Shown here: positions 6,607-7,560 of the stretch, in pieces
Layout: every line of letters starts with the position of its first letter
Numbering within the stretch: position 1 is the stretch's first letter
Source of the DNA: Clostridia bacterium
Lineage (GTDB): Bacteria > Bacillota > Clostridia > Oscillospirales > CAG-272
Assembly (NCBI GenBank): GCA_017452335.1
Contig: JAFTMP010000091.1
Coordinates: 1 to 7,560 of the forward strand
Reading direction: 5' to 3'
Length of the DNA: 7,560 nucleotides
Notes under the pieces: model-generated
The model's input: the letters and a program-made list of their open reading frames with translations, nothing else
What the model was told of the DNA's origin: nothing
Databases searched by the model: none
Translations under genes and position numbers: made by a program

Positions 6607-7560
6607 TTAATAAATGGAACCGCTGTTTACAACAGGCTGGGCATCCTTGTTACCGCAAAGCACCACCAGCAGATTGGATACCATTGCCGCCTTGCGCTCC
6701 TCGTCAAGCAGCACCACTTCGTCCTCGTTCAGCTTTTCCACAGCCATTTTTACCATACCCACAGCCCCATCCACGATCTTTTGTCTTGCGGCAATGATGG
6801 CAACTGCCTGCTGTCTTTGAAGCATTGCGGCGGCAATCTCCTCGGAGTAGGAAAGCTGAGTAATGCGCACATCTTCAATGATCAGCCCCGCATCCTTCAC
6901 CTTTTCCTGCAGGTCGATCTGCATGGTTTCGGCAATTTCAAGAGCACTGCTTCTAAGGGTCTTTTCGGTGGCGGCGCCGTCCTCGTTTTCGTCAAAAACG
7001 TCGTAGGGGTAGAGTCTTGCGGTGTTGCGGATGGTGGAATCGGTTTGAATACTTAAATAGGTCTTGTAATTTTCCACAGAGAAAACTGCCATGGTGGGAT
7101 CCGCCACCCTCCAAATGACCACTGCACCGATGATGATGGGGTTACCCAGCAGGTCGTTGACCTTCTGACAGCCGTTATCAAGGGTCTGTACTTTCAATGA
7201 AATGGTCTTTTTAACGGGTGTTACCGTTACGCTCTCTTGACCTTTTTGCCCCGATGTTCTTGCTTTTCTTGCCGCATCCTCCTTGTATTCCTCATAAGCG
7301 GGGTTAAAGCCCACGCTGAAGGGATTGACATAGAAAAATCCCGCCTTGTTAATGGTGCCGTGGTATTTGCCAAAGAGGGTCAAAACCAGCGCTTCATTGG
7401 GACGAACGGTACGTAGTCCTGCGAACATGATGGAGAAGAGGGTCATCAAAAGGATGGATAGCAGGATCAGCGGGCCGCCGAAGGTGGCTTCGTTTGCGAT
7501 GCCCACGATCATCACTCCAAGCGAGAGCAGCTCTGCAAGGATGAGCAGAAGAAGGACGGC
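6607..7560 (-). CDS. SPFH/band-7 domain membrane protein (N-terminus beyond right edge)
   Basis: The minus-strand frame is open to the window edge, giving 317 visible residues ending in TAA. The GTG at 7515 is rejected as the start: the frame upstream encodes a hydrophobic stretch (AVLLLLILAELLSLG) that forms the first membrane segment together with VMIVGI, and no ribosome site precedes it. A second membrane segment follows at visible residues 30-49 (PLILLSILLMTLFSIMFAGL). The SPFH domain starts at about residue 50 with RTVRPNEALVLTLFGKYHGTI, then GFFYVNPF, VNDLLGNPIIIGAVVIWRV and TIRNTARLYPYD. A helical part follows (EEIAAAMLQRQQAVAIIAARQKIVDGAVGMV), then a conserved tail (LLDEERKAAMVSNLLVVLCG, ending VVNSGSIY). 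Known SPFH proteins oligomerise on membranes and scaffold microdomains or proteases. The substrate here is unknown. It is the first visible gene of a two-gene unit with the RHH gene; the promoter is not in the window. Confidence 0.92.
   Translation of the reverse strand, partial: AVLLLLILAELLSLGVMIVGIANEATFGGPLILLSILLMTLFSIMFAGLRTVRPNEALVLTLFGKYHGTINKAGFFYVNPFSVGFNPAYEEYKEDAARKARTSGQKGQESVTVTPVKKTISLKVQTLDNGCQKVNDLLGNPIIIGAVVIWRVADPTMAVFSVENYKTYLSIQTDSTIRNTARLYPYDVFDENEDGAATEKTLRSSALEIAETMQIDLQEKVKDAGLIIEDVRITQLSYSEEIAAAMLQRQQAVAIIAARQKIVDGAVGMVKMAVEKLNEDEVVLLDEERKAAMVSNLLVVLCGNKDAQPVVNSGSIY

Noticed and set aside
7513..7515. GTG as the start codon of the SPFH protein
   Set aside because: The frame upstream is open to the edge and encodes most of a first membrane helix. 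No Shine-Dalgarno precedes the GTG.
1..7560. CRISPR array, tRNA, insertion sequence or prophage signals
   Set aside because: No direct repeat-spacer pattern, cloverleaf, transposase fragment or terminal inverted repeat was seen. The only strong inverted repeat is the terminator at 6225-6256.

Overview
The window looks like part of a bacterial chromosome or large contig from an anaerobic, gut-type Clostridia (Oscillospiraceae/Ruminococcus-like). Three things suggest this: a very large surface-type protein ending in a dockerin module, an SPFH/band-7 membrane protein of the kind common in Firmicutes, and a partner small ribbon-helix-helix protein read from a TTG start behind a strong AAAGGAGGT Shine-Dalgarno. 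Base composition is near 50% GC. The taxonomic call is an inference from gene content only.

Positions 1-6191 (+ strand) hold one very long reading frame that enters from upstream of the window. It encodes a secreted-type modular protein: BspA-like leucine-rich repeats, a carboxypeptidase-regulatory-like beta domain, an all-beta region of unknown family, a probable beta-propeller, two CARDB/Ig-like domains, a CBM_X2-like domain, an InlB-repeat-like domain, a Big_3-type Ig domain and a C-terminal dockerin with two calcium loops. An in-frame amber codon at 423-425 splits this frame into a 140-residue upstream piece and a 1921-codon downstream piece. Both pieces belong to the same LRR array and share the same phase, so this is one gene carrying a premature stop (or a sequencing error) rather than two genes.

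Positions 6192-6324 form the short convergent spacer. It contains a strong inverted repeat (6225-6256) flanked by A and T runs, which should act as a bidirectional terminator for the two converging units.

Positions 6325-7560 (- strand) hold an apparent operon. An SPFH/band-7 protein comes first; its N-terminus lies beyond the right edge. After 33 bases comes the small coiled-coil plus RHH protein. The two units are functionally unrelated as far as the sequence shows: one encodes an extracellular adhesion or carbohydrate-binding type protein, the other a membrane microdomain-type protein with a putative DNA-binding partner. No RNA genes, CRISPR arrays, insertion sequences or attachment sites were seen. 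Promoters of both units lie outside the window.
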